64,000 nucleotides of DNA from Limnohabitans sp. JirII-31 (GTDB lineage: Bacteria > Pseudomonadota > Gammaproteobacteria > Burkholderiales > Burkholderiaceae_C), in assembly GCF_002778315.1 (NCBI RefSeq), contig NZ_NESA01000003.1, forward strand, positions 124,001 to 188,000, written 5' to 3'. Positions 26,052 to 38,189 of the stretch are shown in pieces (within the stretch, counting starts at the first letter, position 1; every line of letters begins with the position of its first letter). Under the pieces are notes generated by a model. It ran no database searches. It worked only from the letters and a program-made list of their open reading frames with translations, and was not told the DNA's origin. The position numbers were made by a program, and so were the translations under genes.

Positions 26052-26540
26052 TTAAGAAGCGGCCAGTTTACTGAAGGCGCTCACCACCTCAGGGGGCGCT
26101 TGCACCAATTCAATCAACACGCCCTCACCACCAATGGGGAACTCGTCGTTGGCCTTGGGGTGAAGGAAGGTGATGTCAAACCCCGCCGCACCTTGGCGGA
26201 TACCGCCCGGCGCAAAACGCACGCCTTGGGCGCTGAGCCAGGCCACGGCCTCGGGCAGTTTGTCGATCCACAAGCCCACATGGTTCAAGGGTGTGGTGTG
26301 CACCGCTGGCTTTTTGTCTGGGTCCAAAGGCTGCATCAAATCGACTTCGACCTTGAAAGGCCCCACGCCCATGGCGCAAATGTCTTCGTCCACGTTTTCG
26401 CGTTCGCTTTTGAAAGTGCCCGTCACCTCCAAGCCAAACATGTCAACCCAGAGTTTTTGCAAGCGGCCTTTGTCGGGGCCACCGATGGCGATTTGCTGGA
26501 TACCCAGCACTTTGAAGGGGCGTGTTGTTTCAGACATCAC
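26052..26540 (-). CDS. VOC family protein, probable methylmalonyl-CoA epimerase
   Basis: The 162-residue glyoxalase-fold protein overlaps the pccA stop (ATGATG..TGA), so it is coupled to propionyl-CoA carboxylase. In the pathway an epimerase is needed to turn (S)- into (R)-methylmalonyl-CoA for the mutase found 5 kb upstream. Two metal ligands are visible, His in LNHVGLWID and Glu in VLIELVQ. The first-strand His of known epimerases is a Gln here (IQQIAIGG). The context supports the epimerase call; a different glyoxalase-like activity is possible. Confidence 0.75.
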   Translation of the reverse strand: MMSETTRPFKVLGIQQIAIGGPDKGRLQKLWVDMFGLEVTGTFKSERENVDEDICAMGVGPFKVEVDLMQPLDPDKKPAVHTTPLNHVGLWIDKLPEAVAWLSAQGVRFAPGGIRQGAAGFDITFLHPKANDEFPIGGEGVLIELVQAPPEVVSAFSKLAAS

Positions 26541-28585
26541 TCAAACTCCACAATCATCTGATCCACCGTGAGTGACTCGCCTTTGTTGGCCACCACGCTC
26601 TTGACCACACCATCTTGGGTGGCGAACAACACGTTCTCCATCTTCATGGCTTCGATCACGGCCACGCGTTCACCGGCTTGCACTTTTTGGCCGGGCTTGA
26701 CAGCCACATCCACCAGCAAGCCGGGCATGGGCGACAACACATAGCGGCTCAAATCGGGCGGTGCTTTGTACGGCATGAGTTGGTGCAACTCGGCCATGCG
26801 CGGCGACATCACCAAGGCATCGATGCGGGTCCCGTTGTGCTGCACTTGCAGCACCAGTGGGTTTTTCAAGGTGCCGCGCTCCACCTGCGCGGTGAAGGGT
26901 TTGCCGTTGACCGAGCCCTCAATGCGCACATCGTTCAAACGCGAGTGACTTTCGATGGCATATGACTTGGTGCCCACCTGGATGGTGGCCACACCGCTTT
27001 GGCCACGGAACTCGTCCACATGCACAGCCTTGTAGCTGTTGTGGCCTTGCGCCCCCAGCACCACCACGGTGTAGTCCTGGCCAATTTTGACGTCATAGCC
27101 CGGCAACTGACCGCTCAGGTTGGCGGCACGTTCGCGTGACTTGCGGCGTACAAAGGCGGCCAGCGCCACCAAAAAGTCGGGGTCGTCGTGTGGCACGTCT
27201 TCGGCGCGGAAACCGTGGGCGTACTGTTCGGCAATGAAGCCCGTGTTGAAGTCACCCGACACAAACTTGGGGTGCGCCAGCAAAGCCGCTTGGAACGGAA
27301 TGTTGGAGCTGATGCCACGAATGACAAAACCGTTCAAGGCTTCGCGCATCTTGGCAATCGCTTCGTTACGGTCTTTGCCGTGCACGATGAGCTTGGCGAT
27401 CATCGAGTCGTAGAACATCGGAATCTCACCACCGTCTTGCACCCCAGTGTCCACCCGCACGCCAAACAAGTTGGCCGTGTTGCCCTGGAACATGGTTTGT
27501 GCCGGTGTTTGAAAGCGCACCAAGCGCCCGGTCGAGGGCAAGAAGTTGCGGAACGGGTCTTCGGCGTTGATGCGGCACTCGATGGCCCAGCCATTGCGCT
27601 TCACATCGGCTTGCGTGAGCGGCAGCTTCTCGCCTGCGGCCACGCGAATCATCAGTTCCACCAAGTCCAAGCCCGTGATGGCTTCGGTCACCGGGTGCTC
27701 CACTTGCAGGCGGGTGTTCATTTCAAGAAAGTAAAAGTCTTGATCTTTGCCGACCACAAACTCCACCGTGCCTGCCGATTGGTACTTCACCGCCTTGGCC
27801 AACGCCACCGCTTGTTCGCCCATGGCTTTGCGGGTGGCGTCGCTGATGAAAGGCGACGGCGCTTCTTCGATCACCTTTTGGTGGCGACGCTGGATGGAGC
27901 ACTCACGCTCGTTCAAATAAATCACGTTGCCGTGGCTGTCGCCCAGCACCTGAATTTCGATGTGGCGGGGTTCGAGCACGTACTTCTCAATGAACACGCG
28001 GTCATCGCCAAAACTGTTGCGCGCTTCGTTGCGACACGAGGTGAAACCTTCGAAGGCTTCTTTGTCGTTGAAGGCCACGCGCAGGCCTTTGCCGCCGCCG
28101 CCTGCCGAGGCTTTGATCATCACGGGGTAGCCAATGCCTTTGGCAATCTCCACCGCTTGCTCAGCGGTGTCGATGGCGTCGTTGTAGCCGGGAATGGTGT
28201 TGACCTTGGCTTCGAGCGCCAGCTTTTTGGAAGCGATCTTGTCGCCCATGGCGGCAATGGAATGCGCCTTGGGACCGATGAAGGCAATGCCCTCTTCTTC
28301 GCATCGTTTGGCGAAATCGGTGTTCTCGCTCAAGAAACCGTAGCCAGGGTGAATGGCCTGCGCGCCAGTGGCTTTGGCCGCTGCAATGATTTTCTCAGCC
28401 ACAAGGTAAGACTCACGCGAAGGTGCGGGGCCCAGCAACACCGACTCATCGGCCAGTTGCACATGGCGCGCTTCTTTGTCGGCTTCGGAGTAAACGGCGA
28501 CTGTTTTGATGCCCATCTTGTGGGCGGTGGCAATGACACGGCAGGCGATTTCGCCGCGGTTGGCAATGAGAATTTTGGTAAACAT
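26537..28585 (-). CDS. pccA: propionyl-CoA carboxylase alpha subunit (biotin carboxylase + BCCP)
   Basis: The 682-residue product starts [17 protein letters not shown] at the ATG at 28585. It has a biotin carboxylase domain (ATP-grasp GGGGKGLR near 165, [14 protein letters not shown] near 290), a linker domain and a C-terminal biotinyl domain with EAMKMEN, biotin on Lys648. It carboxylates biotin for the PccB transferase. Unusually for this cluster a repeat block of about 600 bases separates it from pccB on the same strand. It is coupled to the epimerase gene downstream. Confidence 0.94.
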   Translation of the reverse strand: MFTKILIANRGEIACRVIATAHKMGIKTVAVYSEADKEARHVQLADESVLLGPAPSRESYLVAEKIIAAAKATGAQAIHPGYGFLSENTDFAKRCEEEGIAFIGPKAHSIAAMGDKIASKKLALEAKVNTIPGYNDAIDTAEQAVEIAKGIGYPVMIKASAGGGGKGLRVAFNDKEAFEGFTSCRNEARNSFGDDRVFIEKYVLEPRHIEIQVLGDSHGNVIYLNERECSIQRRHQKVIEEAPSPFISDATRKAMGEQAVALAKAVKYQSAGTVEFVVGKDQDFYFLEMNTRLQVEHPVTEAITGLDLVELMIRVAAGEKLPLTQADVKRNGWAIECRINAEDPFRNFLPSTGRLVRFQTPAQTMFQGNTANLFGVRVDTGVQDGGEIPMFYDSMIAKLIVHGKDRNEAIAKMREALNGFVIRGISSNIPFQAALLAHPKFVSGDFNTGFIAEQYAHGFRAEDVPHDDPDFLVALAAFVRRKSRERAANLSGQLPGYDVKIGQDYTVVVLGAQGHNSYKAVHVDEFRGQSGVATIQVGTKSYAIESHSRLNDVRIEGSVNGKPFTAQVERGTLKNPLVLQVQHNGTRIDALVMSPRMAELHQLMPYKAPPDLSRYVLSPMPGLLVDVAVKPGQKVQAGERVAVIEAMKMENVLFATQDGVVKSVVANKGESLTVDQMIVEFE

Positions 28586-28833
28586 GTGTATTTCCTTATT
28601 CGGGTATCTGTTCAATGCTTTGCGGTGCTCGCTTTGGCCATGCGGTTAGTTGCTGTGCTCGCCATGGGCGCGGCGTATCCGCCTCCGCTCATGTCCCCCG
28701 CCCTTCGGGCTCCTCCTTCACTTCGCTGCGGCGGAAACACCGCACCCATGGCTGCGAATTGCGTCACAGAGTGCGGGCTACCCCCTTGCGCGTCTACAAA
28801 GTGCGACATAACGAGCGGGCTGTTCGCTTCCCC

Positions 28834-28943
28834 TGCCGCAAACAAAAGCGTCGCCCCAAGCGGGTTGCCTGAGCGCTTTGCGTAGGTAAAGGAGGAGGCC
28901 GAAGGCCGGGGGACACGGGGCAAAGCGCTCAGGCAACCCGCTT
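28834..28943. repeat. repeat unit 1 with perfect 24-base inverted repeat
   Basis: Arms at 28858-28881 and 28920-28943 are perfectly complementary over 24 bases around a 38-base loop that itself holds GGCCGAAGGCC. The unit recurs 198 bases further right with about 90 percent identity. Confidence 0.85.
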
Positions 28944-29031
28944 GCGCGTCTGCGAAGTGCGTCACAGCGCTCGAGCTGCCCGCTTGCCCGCCAGCAAAGT
29001 CCGTCACAGACAAGGGGCTACCCGTCTCCCC

Positions 29032-29141
29032 TGCCGCAACAAAAAGCGTCGCCCCAAGCGGGTAGCCTGGGCGCTTTGCGTAGGTAAAGGGGGAGGCCGA
29101 AGGCCGGAGGACACGGAGCAAAGCGCTCGGGCTACCCGCTC
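29032..29141. repeat. repeat unit 2 with covarying inverted repeat
   Basis: Arms at 29056-29079 and 29118-29141 pair at 23 of 24 positions. Compared with unit 1 one T-A pair became A-T on both arms, and two pairs changed to G-T wobbles, so the stem is kept while the sequence drifts. Confidence 0.85.
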
Positions 29142-29183
29142 TTCCCACATAGCGATCAATTGACAAGCAGTTCATACAGACGC

Positions 29184-30716
29184 TCAAAGCGGAATGTTGC
29201 CGTGCTTGCGCCACGGGTTGTCAATCTGCTTGTCTTTGAGCATCACCAACGAACGGCAAATCCGCTTGCGCGTTTCATGCGGCTGAATCACGTCGTCAAT
29301 GAAGCCACGTGCACCCGCCACAAACGGGTTGGCAAAACGGGCCTTGTACTCGGCTTCTTTGGCAGCCAGCTTTTCCGGGTCGCCCTTGTCTTCGCGGAAG
29401 ATGATCTCCACCGCCCCCTTGGCCCCCATCACCGCAATCTCGGCATTGGGCCAGGCAAAGTTCACGTCACCACGCAGGTGCTTGGACGCCATCACGTCAT
29501 AGGCACCGCCATAGGCCTTGCGGGTGATCACGGTGATCTTGGGCACGGTGCACTCGGCATAGGCGTAGAGCAACTTGGCACCGTGTTTGATGATGCCGCC
29601 AAACTCCTGGCTGGTGCCAGGCATGAAGCCGGGTACATCCACAAAGGTGATCACGGGGATGTTGAAGGCATCGCAAAAGCGCACAAAGCGCGCGGCTTTG
29701 ATCGAGCTCTTGATGTCCAAGCAGCCTGCCAACACCAGAGGTTGGTTGGCCACAATGCCCACGGTTTGACCGGCCATGCGGGCAAAGCCGATCAAGATGT
29801 TTTTCGCATAGTCGGGTTGCAGCTCAAAGAAGTCACCATCGTCCACGGTTTTGACGATCAGCTCTTTCATGTCGTAAGGCTTGTTGGGGTTCTCGGGCAC
29901 CAAGGTGTCCAAGCTCACGTCCATGCGGTCGGTCGGATCCCCGTTGTGGCGCACCGGCGCTTTTTCTTTGTTGTTGAGCGGCAGGTAGTTGTAGAGACGG
30001 CGCAGCATCAGCAAAGCTTCGACGTCGTTTTCAAACGCCATGTCAGCCACACCGCTCTTGGTGGTGTGGGTCAATGCACCGCCCAACTCTTCGGCGGTCA
30101 CTTCTTCATGGGTCACGGTCTTGACCACTTCGGGGCCGGTGACAAACATGTACGAGGTGTCTTTGACCATGAAGATGAAGTCGGTCAGTGCGGGCGAATA
30201 CACCGCCCCACCGGCAGAGGGTCCCATGATCATGCTGATTTGCGGCACCACGCCGCTGGCCATCACGTTGCGCTGAAACACGTCGGCATAACCGCCCAAG
30301 CTGGCCACACCTTCTTGGATGCGGGCGCCACCTGAATCGTTCAAGCCAATCACGGGTGCGCCCACTTTCATGGCTTGGTCCATGATCTTGCAAATCTTTT
30401 CTGCGTGGGTTTCCGACAAAGCGCCGCCATACACGGTGAAGTCTTGGCTGAACACAAACACCAAGCGGCCGTTGATCATGCCGTAGCCTGTGACCACCCC
30501 ATCGCCCGGAATTTTGTTGCCTTCCATGCCAAAGTCGGTGCAGCGGTGCTCAACAAACATGTCCCACTCTTCGAAGGTGCCTTCGTCAAGCAACACCTCA
30601 ATGCGCTCACGTGCGGTCAGTTTGCCTTTGGCGTGTTGCGCATCGATGCGCTTTTGGCCGCCGCCCAAACGCGCCGCAGCACGCTTTTGTTCCAGTTGTT
30701 CAAGGATGTCTTGCAT
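29184..30716 (-). CDS. pccB: propionyl-CoA carboxylase beta subunit (carboxyltransferase)
   Basis: The 510-residue carboxyltransferase starts [20 protein letters not shown]. It has the acyl-CoA site [14 protein letters not shown] near 120 and the second domain with GVVANQP and [14 protein letters not shown] near 370. With PccA it makes methylmalonyl-CoA from propionyl-CoA. The C-terminus ([17 protein letters not shown]) is the family's usual end. It lies downstream of meaB on the same strand (30 bases). Confidence 0.95.
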   Translation of the reverse strand: MQDILEQLEQKRAAARLGGGQKRIDAQHAKGKLTARERIEVLLDEGTFEEWDMFVEHRCTDFGMEGNKIPGDGVVTGYGMINGRLVFVFSQDFTVYGGALSETHAEKICKIMDQAMKVGAPVIGLNDSGGARIQEGVASLGGYADVFQRNVMASGVVPQISMIMGPSAGGAVYSPALTDFIFMVKDTSYMFVTGPEVVKTVTHEEVTAEELGGALTHTTKSGVADMAFENDVEALLMLRRLYNYLPLNNKEKAPVRHNGDPTDRMDVSLDTLVPENPNKPYDMKELIVKTVDDGDFFELQPDYAKNILIGFARMAGQTVGIVANQPLVLAGCLDIKSSIKAARFVRFCDAFNIPVITFVDVPGFMPGTSQEFGGIIKHGAKLLYAYAECTVPKITVITRKAYGGAYDVMASKHLRGDVNFAWPNAEIAVMGAKGAVEIIFREDKGDPEKLAAKEAEYKARFANPFVAGARGFIDDVIQPHETRKRICRSLVMLKDKQIDNPWRKHGNIPL

Positions 30717-30746
30717 GGTTGCACTCGCTTTCAAGGAAGATGGGTT

Positions 30747-31760
30747 TCAGCTCTGCGCTTGGTAGGCGCTGAGCAGTTGTCTGGCAGCGGTCGAAGCAGC
30801 CAACTGCCCCGCCGCCACTTGTTGGCTGAGTTCGGGCAGCAGCGCTTGCACGCGCGGCTGCGACCGAAAAGTTTGTTTCAAACCCGCGTCGATGCGCTCC
30901 CACATCCACGACAGCGCTTGACTCTGGCGGCGCGTCTCAAAGCGGCCATTGTGGGTTTGCAAGCCTTTGAATTCACTGACAGCAGCCCAGAACGCGTCCA
31001 CGCCCTGGTTGAGCAAGGCGCTGATTTGCAGCACCTTGGGATGCCACACGCTGTCGTCGCCGTGTAGGTGGCCCGACGAGGCATGCATGCCCAGCAATTG
31101 CAAAGCACTGGTGATTTGCAATTGCGCACGGGTGGCGGCGATGGCGTCTATGTCAGCCTTGTTGATGACCACCAAATCCGCGATCTCCATCACGCCTTTT
31201 TTGATGGCTTGCAAATCGTCGCCTGCATTGGGCAGTTGCAGCAAACAAAACATGTCGGTCATGTTGGCCACGGCGGTTTCGCTTTGGCCCACACCCACGG
31301 TCTCAACAATCACCACGTCATAGCCTGCGGCTTCGCACACCAACATAGACTCGCGGGTTTTCTCAGCCACGCCGCCCAAGGTGCCGCTCGATGGGCTGGG
31401 GCGGATGTAGGCCTGCGGGTGCACGCTCAAGTGCTCCATGCGGGTTTTGTCACCCAAGATAGAGCCCCCCGACACGCTGGACGATGGGTCCACCGCCAGC
31501 ACGGCCACACGGTGGCCCTGGGCAATCAAATACAAACCCAAGGCTTCGATGAAGGTGGACTTGCCCACGCCCGGCACCCCACTGATGCCCAGCCTGAACG
31601 ACTGGCCAGTGTGCGGCAGCAGGGCGGTCAGCAAAGCGTCGGCCAACACGCGGTGGTCGGTGCGGGTGGATTCGAGCAGCGTGATGGCCTTGGCCATGGC
31701 GCGGCGCTGCACCGCAGCGTTGCCGTGCAGCAGCCCGTCGAGCAATTGCTCAGGTGTCAT
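30747..31760 (-). CDS. meaB: methylmalonyl-CoA mutase-associated GTPase MeaB
   Basis: The 337-residue SIMIBI-class GTPase has Walker A GVPGVGKS (61-68), the switch region AVDPSSSVSGGSILGDKTRM near 96, ETVGVGQSE near 155 and the base motif NKAD near 200. MeaB guards the mutase against loading with damaged cobalamin and gates cofactor transfer. It lies 29 bases after the mutase gene. Confidence 0.95.
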   Translation of the reverse strand: MTPEQLLDGLLHGNAAVQRRAMAKAITLLESTRTDHRVLADALLTALLPHTGQSFRLGISGVPGVGKSTFIEALGLYLIAQGHRVAVLAVDPSSSVSGGSILGDKTRMEHLSVHPQAYIRPSPSSGTLGGVAEKTRESMLVCEAAGYDVVIVETVGVGQSETAVANMTDMFCLLQLPNAGDDLQAIKKGVMEIADLVVINKADIDAIAATRAQLQITSALQLLGMHASSGHLHGDDSVWHPKVLQISALLNQGVDAFWAAVSEFKGLQTHNGRFETRRQSQALSWMWERIDAGLKQTFRSQPRVQALLPELSQQVAAGQLAASTAARQLLSAYQAQS

Positions 31761-31789
31761 ACCTTGCCTTGGTGTCCGTTGGCGCAGCG

Positions 31790-33967
<2,178 letters not shown>

Positions 33968-34076
33968 GGCAAGTCACTCGTGAAGGGAGGGTTGACCCCC
34001 GGTTTTTCGAATCCGGGGCATCATATCATTCATAATTATTGATGCAAAATATTATCTGAGCTTACAATTTCACCCC

Positions 34077-34712
34077 ATGTCTGCCGTCACCCTCACCCCA
34101 CGCGCCCTGTACGAAGAAGTGGCTGAACTCTTGCGTCAGCGCATTTTTTCAAGCGAACTCGCGCCCGGCAGCTGGATTGACGAGATGCGCCTGGCCGAGG
34201 AATACGGCATCAGCCGCACCCCCATGCGCGAAGCCCTGAAGGTGTTGGCCGCTGAGGGCTTGGTGACGATGAAGGTACGCCGCGGCGCTTATGTGACCGA
34301 GGTGAACGACAAAGACCAGCGCGACGTCTACCACCTGCTGGCCTTGCTGGAATCAGATGCCGCTGGCGTAGTGGCCCAAAACGCCAGTGACGCACAACTA
34401 CAGGACTTGAAGTCCTTGCACCAAGAGTTGGTGGCTTGCGTGCATGACACCGAACGTTTTTTTGAAGTCAATGAGCGTTTTCACATGCGCTTGTTAGAGA
34501 TCGCCGACAACCGCTGGCGCGACCAAATGGTGGCCGACTTGCGCAAGGTGATGAAGCTCAACCGCCACAACTCGCTGCTCAAAAGTGGGCGCATTGAAGA
34601 GTCATTGAGCGAACACCAAGCCTTGTTGGACGCGCTGCTGGCGCGCGACGCGACAGCCAGCGTGCAGCACATGAAAGCCCATTTCGAAAATGGTCTGGAA
34701 GCCGCCAGTTAA
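34077..34712 (+). CDS. GntR family regulator (FCD type)
   Basis: The 211-residue protein has an N-terminal winged helix (MRLAEEYGISRTPMREALKVLAAEGLV, about 38-65) and a helical FCD effector domain from about residue 85, with metal/ligand residues in the NERFHMRLLEIADN motif. It is divergent from the mutase gene across an AT-rich 109-base region, so it likely controls the propionate genes, perhaps sensing methylcitrate, propionate or a CoA ester. That target is inferred from position. Confidence 0.88.
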   Translation: MSAVTLTPRALYEEVAELLRQRIFSSELAPGSWIDEMRLAEEYGISRTPMREALKVLAAEGLVTMKVRRGAYVTEVNDKDQRDVYHLLALLESDAAGVVAQNASDAQLQDLKSLHQELVACVHDTERFFEVNERFHMRLLEIADNRWRDQMVADLRKVMKLNRHNSLLKSGRIEESLSEHQALLDALLARDATASVQHMKAHFENGLEAAS

Positions 34713-34731
34713 AGCGGCACAGACCACGCCG

Positions 34732-35673
34732 TTAACGCAGCGCGGAGGAATGGTTATTTTCTGATGACTTGGTGACCATGACCAGGCCCACACCGGACAA
34801 GATCAACAGCCCGCCTGCCAAGTGGTACCAGCCCAAGGATTCACCCAACACGCCCCAGGCCACCACAGCGGCATACAAGGGACCGGCATAAAGCATGACA
34901 GCCACCCGACTGGCCCCCAAGACCTTGAGGGTCCAGCCATAAATCCAATAGGCGGCCACGCCAGGTATCAAGGCTGTAGCCAGCATCTGCATCAAGGCCT
35001 GCTGGCCCAAGGCAGGGGCATCGGTGGCAAACAGTTCATACACCGCAAACGGCAAGATCACCACCACGCCACCTGCGCACATGGTGGCCAGACGAGCCAT
35101 CGACCCCAGCGGGCTGTGCCACTTTTTTTGCAGCAACGAAAACGCGGCCCAAGCGAACGCCGAACACACGACCCACAGATCCCCCACCACAAAATGCAGT
35201 TGGGCCAAGTGGGTCCACTCGCCGCGCACCACCACATGCACCACGCCTGACAAAGACAGCGCCACCCCGAGCGCCTGCCACACAGAGAACCGCTCGCCCA
35301 ACCACAACACCGAGCCGACGGCAATCAACACCGGCGAGGCGGCATAAATCAGTGAAATGTTCATCGCGCCCGTGCTCTGTGCCGCGATGTAAACCCAGGC
35401 ACCGCAAATCCACATGCCACACGCCCCCAGCACCAAGCTTTGCGGCCAGGCTTTGATCACTTCACGCCGCATGCGCCACAGCTCTTGACGCGACCACCAG
35501 GCCAAGATCACACCGGCCAAGGTCCACCGTCCCAGCGCCAACACATGGGGGGTCACCACCCCAGGGGCCTGGCGCGCCACCACCAAGTTGACCGTCCACA
35601 GCAAGGGCATGAGCCACACCAACACCAGGGCGATACGCATGCGTGTCTGTTTGCGCAGCAGCTCAGCTGACAT
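34732..35673 (-). CDS. EamA/DMT family transporter
   Basis: The 313-residue product has ten predicted membrane helices in two EamA repeats of five. I chose the ATG at 35673 (MSAELLRKQTRMRIALV) because the long upstream frame overlaps dusA and is not membrane-like. It overlaps the dusA 3' end by 11 bases, so they are co-transcribed. DMT exporters move amino acids or metabolites out; the substrate is unknown. Confidence 0.85.
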   Translation of the reverse strand: MSAELLRKQTRMRIALVLVWLMPLLWTVNLVVARQAPGVVTPHVLALGRWTLAGVILAWWSRQELWRMRREVIKAWPQSLVLGACGMWICGAWVYIAAQSTGAMNISLIYAASPVLIAVGSVLWLGERFSVWQALGVALSLSGVVHVVVRGEWTHLAQLHFVVGDLWVVCSAFAWAAFSLLQKKWHSPLGSMARLATMCAGGVVVILPFAVYELFATDAPALGQQALMQMLATALIPGVAAYWIYGWTLKVLGASRVAVMLYAGPLYAAVVAWGVLGESLGWYHLAGGLLILSGVGLVMVTKSSENNHSSALR

Positions 35674-36661
35674 GGGCAGGCTTTTCTGTGCCGCGCGCCA
35701 GCGCTTCGCGGGCCAACTGCATGACCTCATGGGGCGGCAAAGGCTTGAGTTTGTGATTGCTCCAGACCTGACGCCACAAGCGCCCTCCTCGCTCGCCGTG
35801 GTAGAGCCCCAGCATGTGACGGGCAATGGCATACCAGGGGCATCCATCCTCCGCGTGCGCGCGCGCCATGTAGCGCACCATGGTTTCTTCCACCGCTTCG
35901 CGGCTCGGTGGTGTCGCAGGCGCACCAAAAAACTCAGCGTCCCAGCTGCTGAGCAGCCAAGGGTTGTAGTAGGCCTCGCGACCCACCATCACGCCATCGG
36001 CATGTTGCAGGTGGTCGGCAATTTGCGCATTGGTGGTGATGCCGCCATTGACAGCAATCGTCAGCTCAGGAAAGTCTTGTTTGAGTTGATACGCCAGCTC
36101 GTAGCGCAGGGGCGGAATTTCACGGTTCTCTTTGGGGCTCAAGCCTTGCAGCCATGCGTTGCGCGCGTGAACAATGAACACGCGACAGCCTGCCTCGCTG
36201 ACTTGGCCGACAAAGTCGCGCACAAAGTCATAGCGTTCAATCTTGTCAATGCCGATGCGATGCTTGACCGTCACCGGCACATTGACCACATCCAGCATGG
36301 CTTTCACGCCATCGGCCACCAAGGCCGGTTCGTTCATCAGACACGCACCAAAGGCACCGCGCTGCACCCGGTCGCTGGGGCAGCCACAGTTGAGGTTGAT
36401 TTCGTCATAGCCCCACTGTTCGCCCAATTTGGCGGCATGGGCCAAATCAACCGGATCACTGCCACCGAGTTGCAGCGCCACCGCATGCTCTTCGGCGTTG
36501 AAGCGCAAATGACGCTGCACATCGCCGTGGCGCAGCGCGCCCGTGGTCACCATTTCGGTGTACAGCAAGGTGTGTTGGGTCAGCAAACGGTGGAAGTAGC
36601 GGCAATGCCGATCGGTCCAATCCATCATGGGCGCCACGCTGAGGCGGTGACGACTCAGCAT
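35663..36661 (-). CDS. dusA: tRNA-dihydrouridine(20/20a) synthase DusA
   Basis: The 332-residue FMN enzyme starts MLSRHRLSVAPMMDWTDRHCRYF. It has the catalytic Cys in LNCGCPSDRVQRGAFGACLM and the KHRIGID motif, and NGGITTNAQIADHL near 225, all typical of DusA. It reduces U20/U20a in tRNAs. Start at the ATG at 36661; the longer frame upstream adds 25 unrelated residues. Confidence 0.95.
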   Translation of the reverse strand: MLSRHRLSVAPMMDWTDRHCRYFHRLLTQHTLLYTEMVTTGALRHGDVQRHLRFNAEEHAVALQLGGSDPVDLAHAAKLGEQWGYDEINLNCGCPSDRVQRGAFGACLMNEPALVADGVKAMLDVVNVPVTVKHRIGIDKIERYDFVRDFVGQVSEAGCRVFIVHARNAWLQGLSPKENREIPPLRYELAYQLKQDFPELTIAVNGGITTNAQIADHLQHADGVMVGREAYYNPWLLSSWDAEFFGAPATPPSREAVEETMVRYMARAHAEDGCPWYAIARHMLGLYHGERGGRLWRQVWSNHKLKPLPPHEVMQLAREALARGTEKPAHVS

Positions 36662-36767
36662 TGTTTTGGGTTCTACTGGCAAAAAATACTCAAGGATTGA
36701 TGGTTCAAGTGGGCAAGCCACGCAGCGTGTCAACAAAAGAAAACACCACCGATGGCACAGATGCCTA

Positions 36768-37068
36768 TTATCGCAATGCTGATTGCCAGGCCATCAACTT
36801 GACGCGTATGCGAGAGGCACGTACTTGAGCCTCTGAACTTCTGGGCAGCGCTGCAATCAGTTGCTCAGAATTACCACGCAAGATGGCCAGCGGCGTTCTC
36901 AGCTCGTGCGAACACACACATCCACCACATTGGTTTCGGGATCAAAGTTGATTTTCCAAACATGCTTCAAAGTTTGTACCCCGTTGAGCGCATCAGATAG
37001 GCCAACAAACTGAATTCACGCTGACCGAGAACAGCCGAGAGCTGATGACAGTACGCTTTGCGATTGAC
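36768..37068 (-). pseudogene. relic of an OmpR-type response regulator and its histidine kinase
   Basis: Three reading frames of the minus strand together spell a decayed two-component system. From about 37068 down to 36967 comes a response-regulator DNA-binding segment (LGQREFSLLAYLMRSTG) ending in TGA. In another frame (36970-36901) follows LKHVWKINFDPETNVVDV, the usual next part of an OmpR winged helix. In a third frame (36911-36768) the kinase H-box SHELRTPLAILRGN follows and ends at TAA. Order (regulator then kinase) is the normal operon order, but most of both genes is gone. No function can remain. Confidence 0.7.
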
Positions 37069-37171
37069 CACATGATGTGCTTGATGCACCCAGCTTGTCG
37101 TCGGCTGTGTGACAGAGGCTACTCACACCATAAGGAATACTGCATGCTTGCACACACCTCAGATCACTCAC

Positions 37172-38149
37172 ATGCACTGTTTTATTCGTCACTCTGGTTG
37201 GGTGGGTTTGCTTGCGCTGTTGATGCTGCCAGCCCTCCATGCGCAAAGCTATCCCTCGCGCGCCATCACCTTGGTGGTCCCCTTTGCCCCTGGCGGGGGC
37301 ACCGACAGCATTGCACGTGACATGGCCAAGTCCTTGTCCGAAAAATTAGGTCAGCCTGTGGTGGTGGACAACAAAGGCGGTGGCGGTGGCGCGCTTGGTG
37401 CCAATGCCGTGGCCAAGAGCGCCGCCGATGGCTACACCTTGCTGTTTGCTACCTCGACTTTTGTCACGAATGCCGCGTCTGAGGCTTCGGGCAATTACCA
37501 GATCGAGAAAGACTTTGCGCCGATCGCCATGATCGGACGCGGCCCTTTGCTGGTGGTGACCAGCAAGTCGCTGGGGGTCAAAACTATGGCGCAGTTGAAA
37601 ACCACTGTGGCCACCATGCCCCAAGGCGTGGACTTTTGCTCGGCGGGCAATGGCAGCATCAACCATTTGTCCGGTGAGTTGTTTCGCCAGCACAGTGGCT
37701 TGAACTTGACGCATATTCCCTACAAAGGCAGTGGGCCAGCCACCATCGACTTGCTGGCCGGTCGCGTGCAGTTGTTCTTTGCCACGGTGCCCACCATCCT
37801 GCCCTATGTGCGTGACCAACGGGTGGAGTTGCTGGCGGTGACCAGTGCCAAGCGCTCACCCTTGTTTCCCAACACACCGACCATGGTCGAGTCTGGCTAC
37901 AAAGACTTTGACATTTCGACCTGGTGGGGGGTGCTGGCACCTGCCAAAACACCCAAAGCGGTGTTGGACAAGCTCAACCAAACCATCCACGAAGTGGCCG
38001 CACATGAGCCTGTGCGCACGCGTTTGATGCATGAAGGGGCAGAGGCCATCAGCGGTTCCCCCGAAGAGTTTGGCCGCACGCTGTCGCACGAGTTGGTGCA
38101 GTGGCGTGCGGTGGCCAAAGCCGCGGGCTTGCGCACTGACAAGCCTTGA
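37172..38149 (+). CDS. Bug/TctC family periplasmic substrate-binding protein
   Basis: The 325-residue product starts at the ATG at 37172 with a Sec signal ending LHAQS. It shows the Bug signatures VVPFAPGGGTDSIAR, VVDNKGGGGGALG and CSAGNGSINHLSGELF. It should bind a small carboxylate or heterocyclic acid in the periplasm. No membrane subunits are linked. It converges on a molybdenum hydroxylase gene, and a second Bug gene lies at 43.5 kb, so these may collect the substrate of the local catabolic cluster. Confidence 0.88.
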   Translation: MHCFIRHSGWVGLLALLMLPALHAQSYPSRAITLVVPFAPGGGTDSIARDMAKSLSEKLGQPVVVDNKGGGGGALGANAVAKSAADGYTLLFATSTFVTNAASEASGNYQIEKDFAPIAMIGRGPLLVVTSKSLGVKTMAQLKTTVATMPQGVDFCSAGNGSINHLSGELFRQHSGLNLTHIPYKGSGPATIDLLAGRVQLFFATVPTILPYVRDQRVELLAVTSAKRSPLFPNTPTMVESGYKDFDISTWWGVLAPAKTPKAVLDKLNQTIHEVAAHEPVRTRLMHEGAEAISGSPEEFGRTLSHELVQWRAVAKAAGLRTDKP

Positions 38150-38189
38150 GACAACGCAGCATCACAGGAGGCTCAAGCCCCCCGTGACA

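Larger units (their letters stand above)
28586..29183. other. non-coding repeat block between pccB and pccA
   Basis: No credible gene is present. A 200-codon minus-strand frame across it is only a by-product of the repeats: its protein is low-complexity and repetitive. The block has a first part (about 28640-28760) with several short GC-rich inverted repeats, then two copies of a unit of about 110 bases, each holding a long hairpin, joined by diverged copies of a GCGTC/GGGCTACCC-containing motif. The pccA ribosome site (AAGGAAATAC) lies at its left end. A processed or attenuated pcc transcript is possible. Confidence 0.75.

Noticed and set aside
28834..29141. CRISPR-like repeats
   Set aside because: Only two long units with internal hairpins and no regular short spacers; no cas genes in the window.
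28612..29214. 200-codon minus-strand open frame in the repeat block
   Set aside because: Its protein only mirrors the DNA repeats (recurring SPSALLRVLRPSAS-like segments), has no recognisable domain and overlaps the pccB end. I treat the area as non-coding repeats.
34020..34076. Operator for the GntR gene divergent from the mutase gene
   Set aside because: The region is AT-rich and has an 8-base ATAATTAT palindrome, but no extended symmetric site that I could defend.
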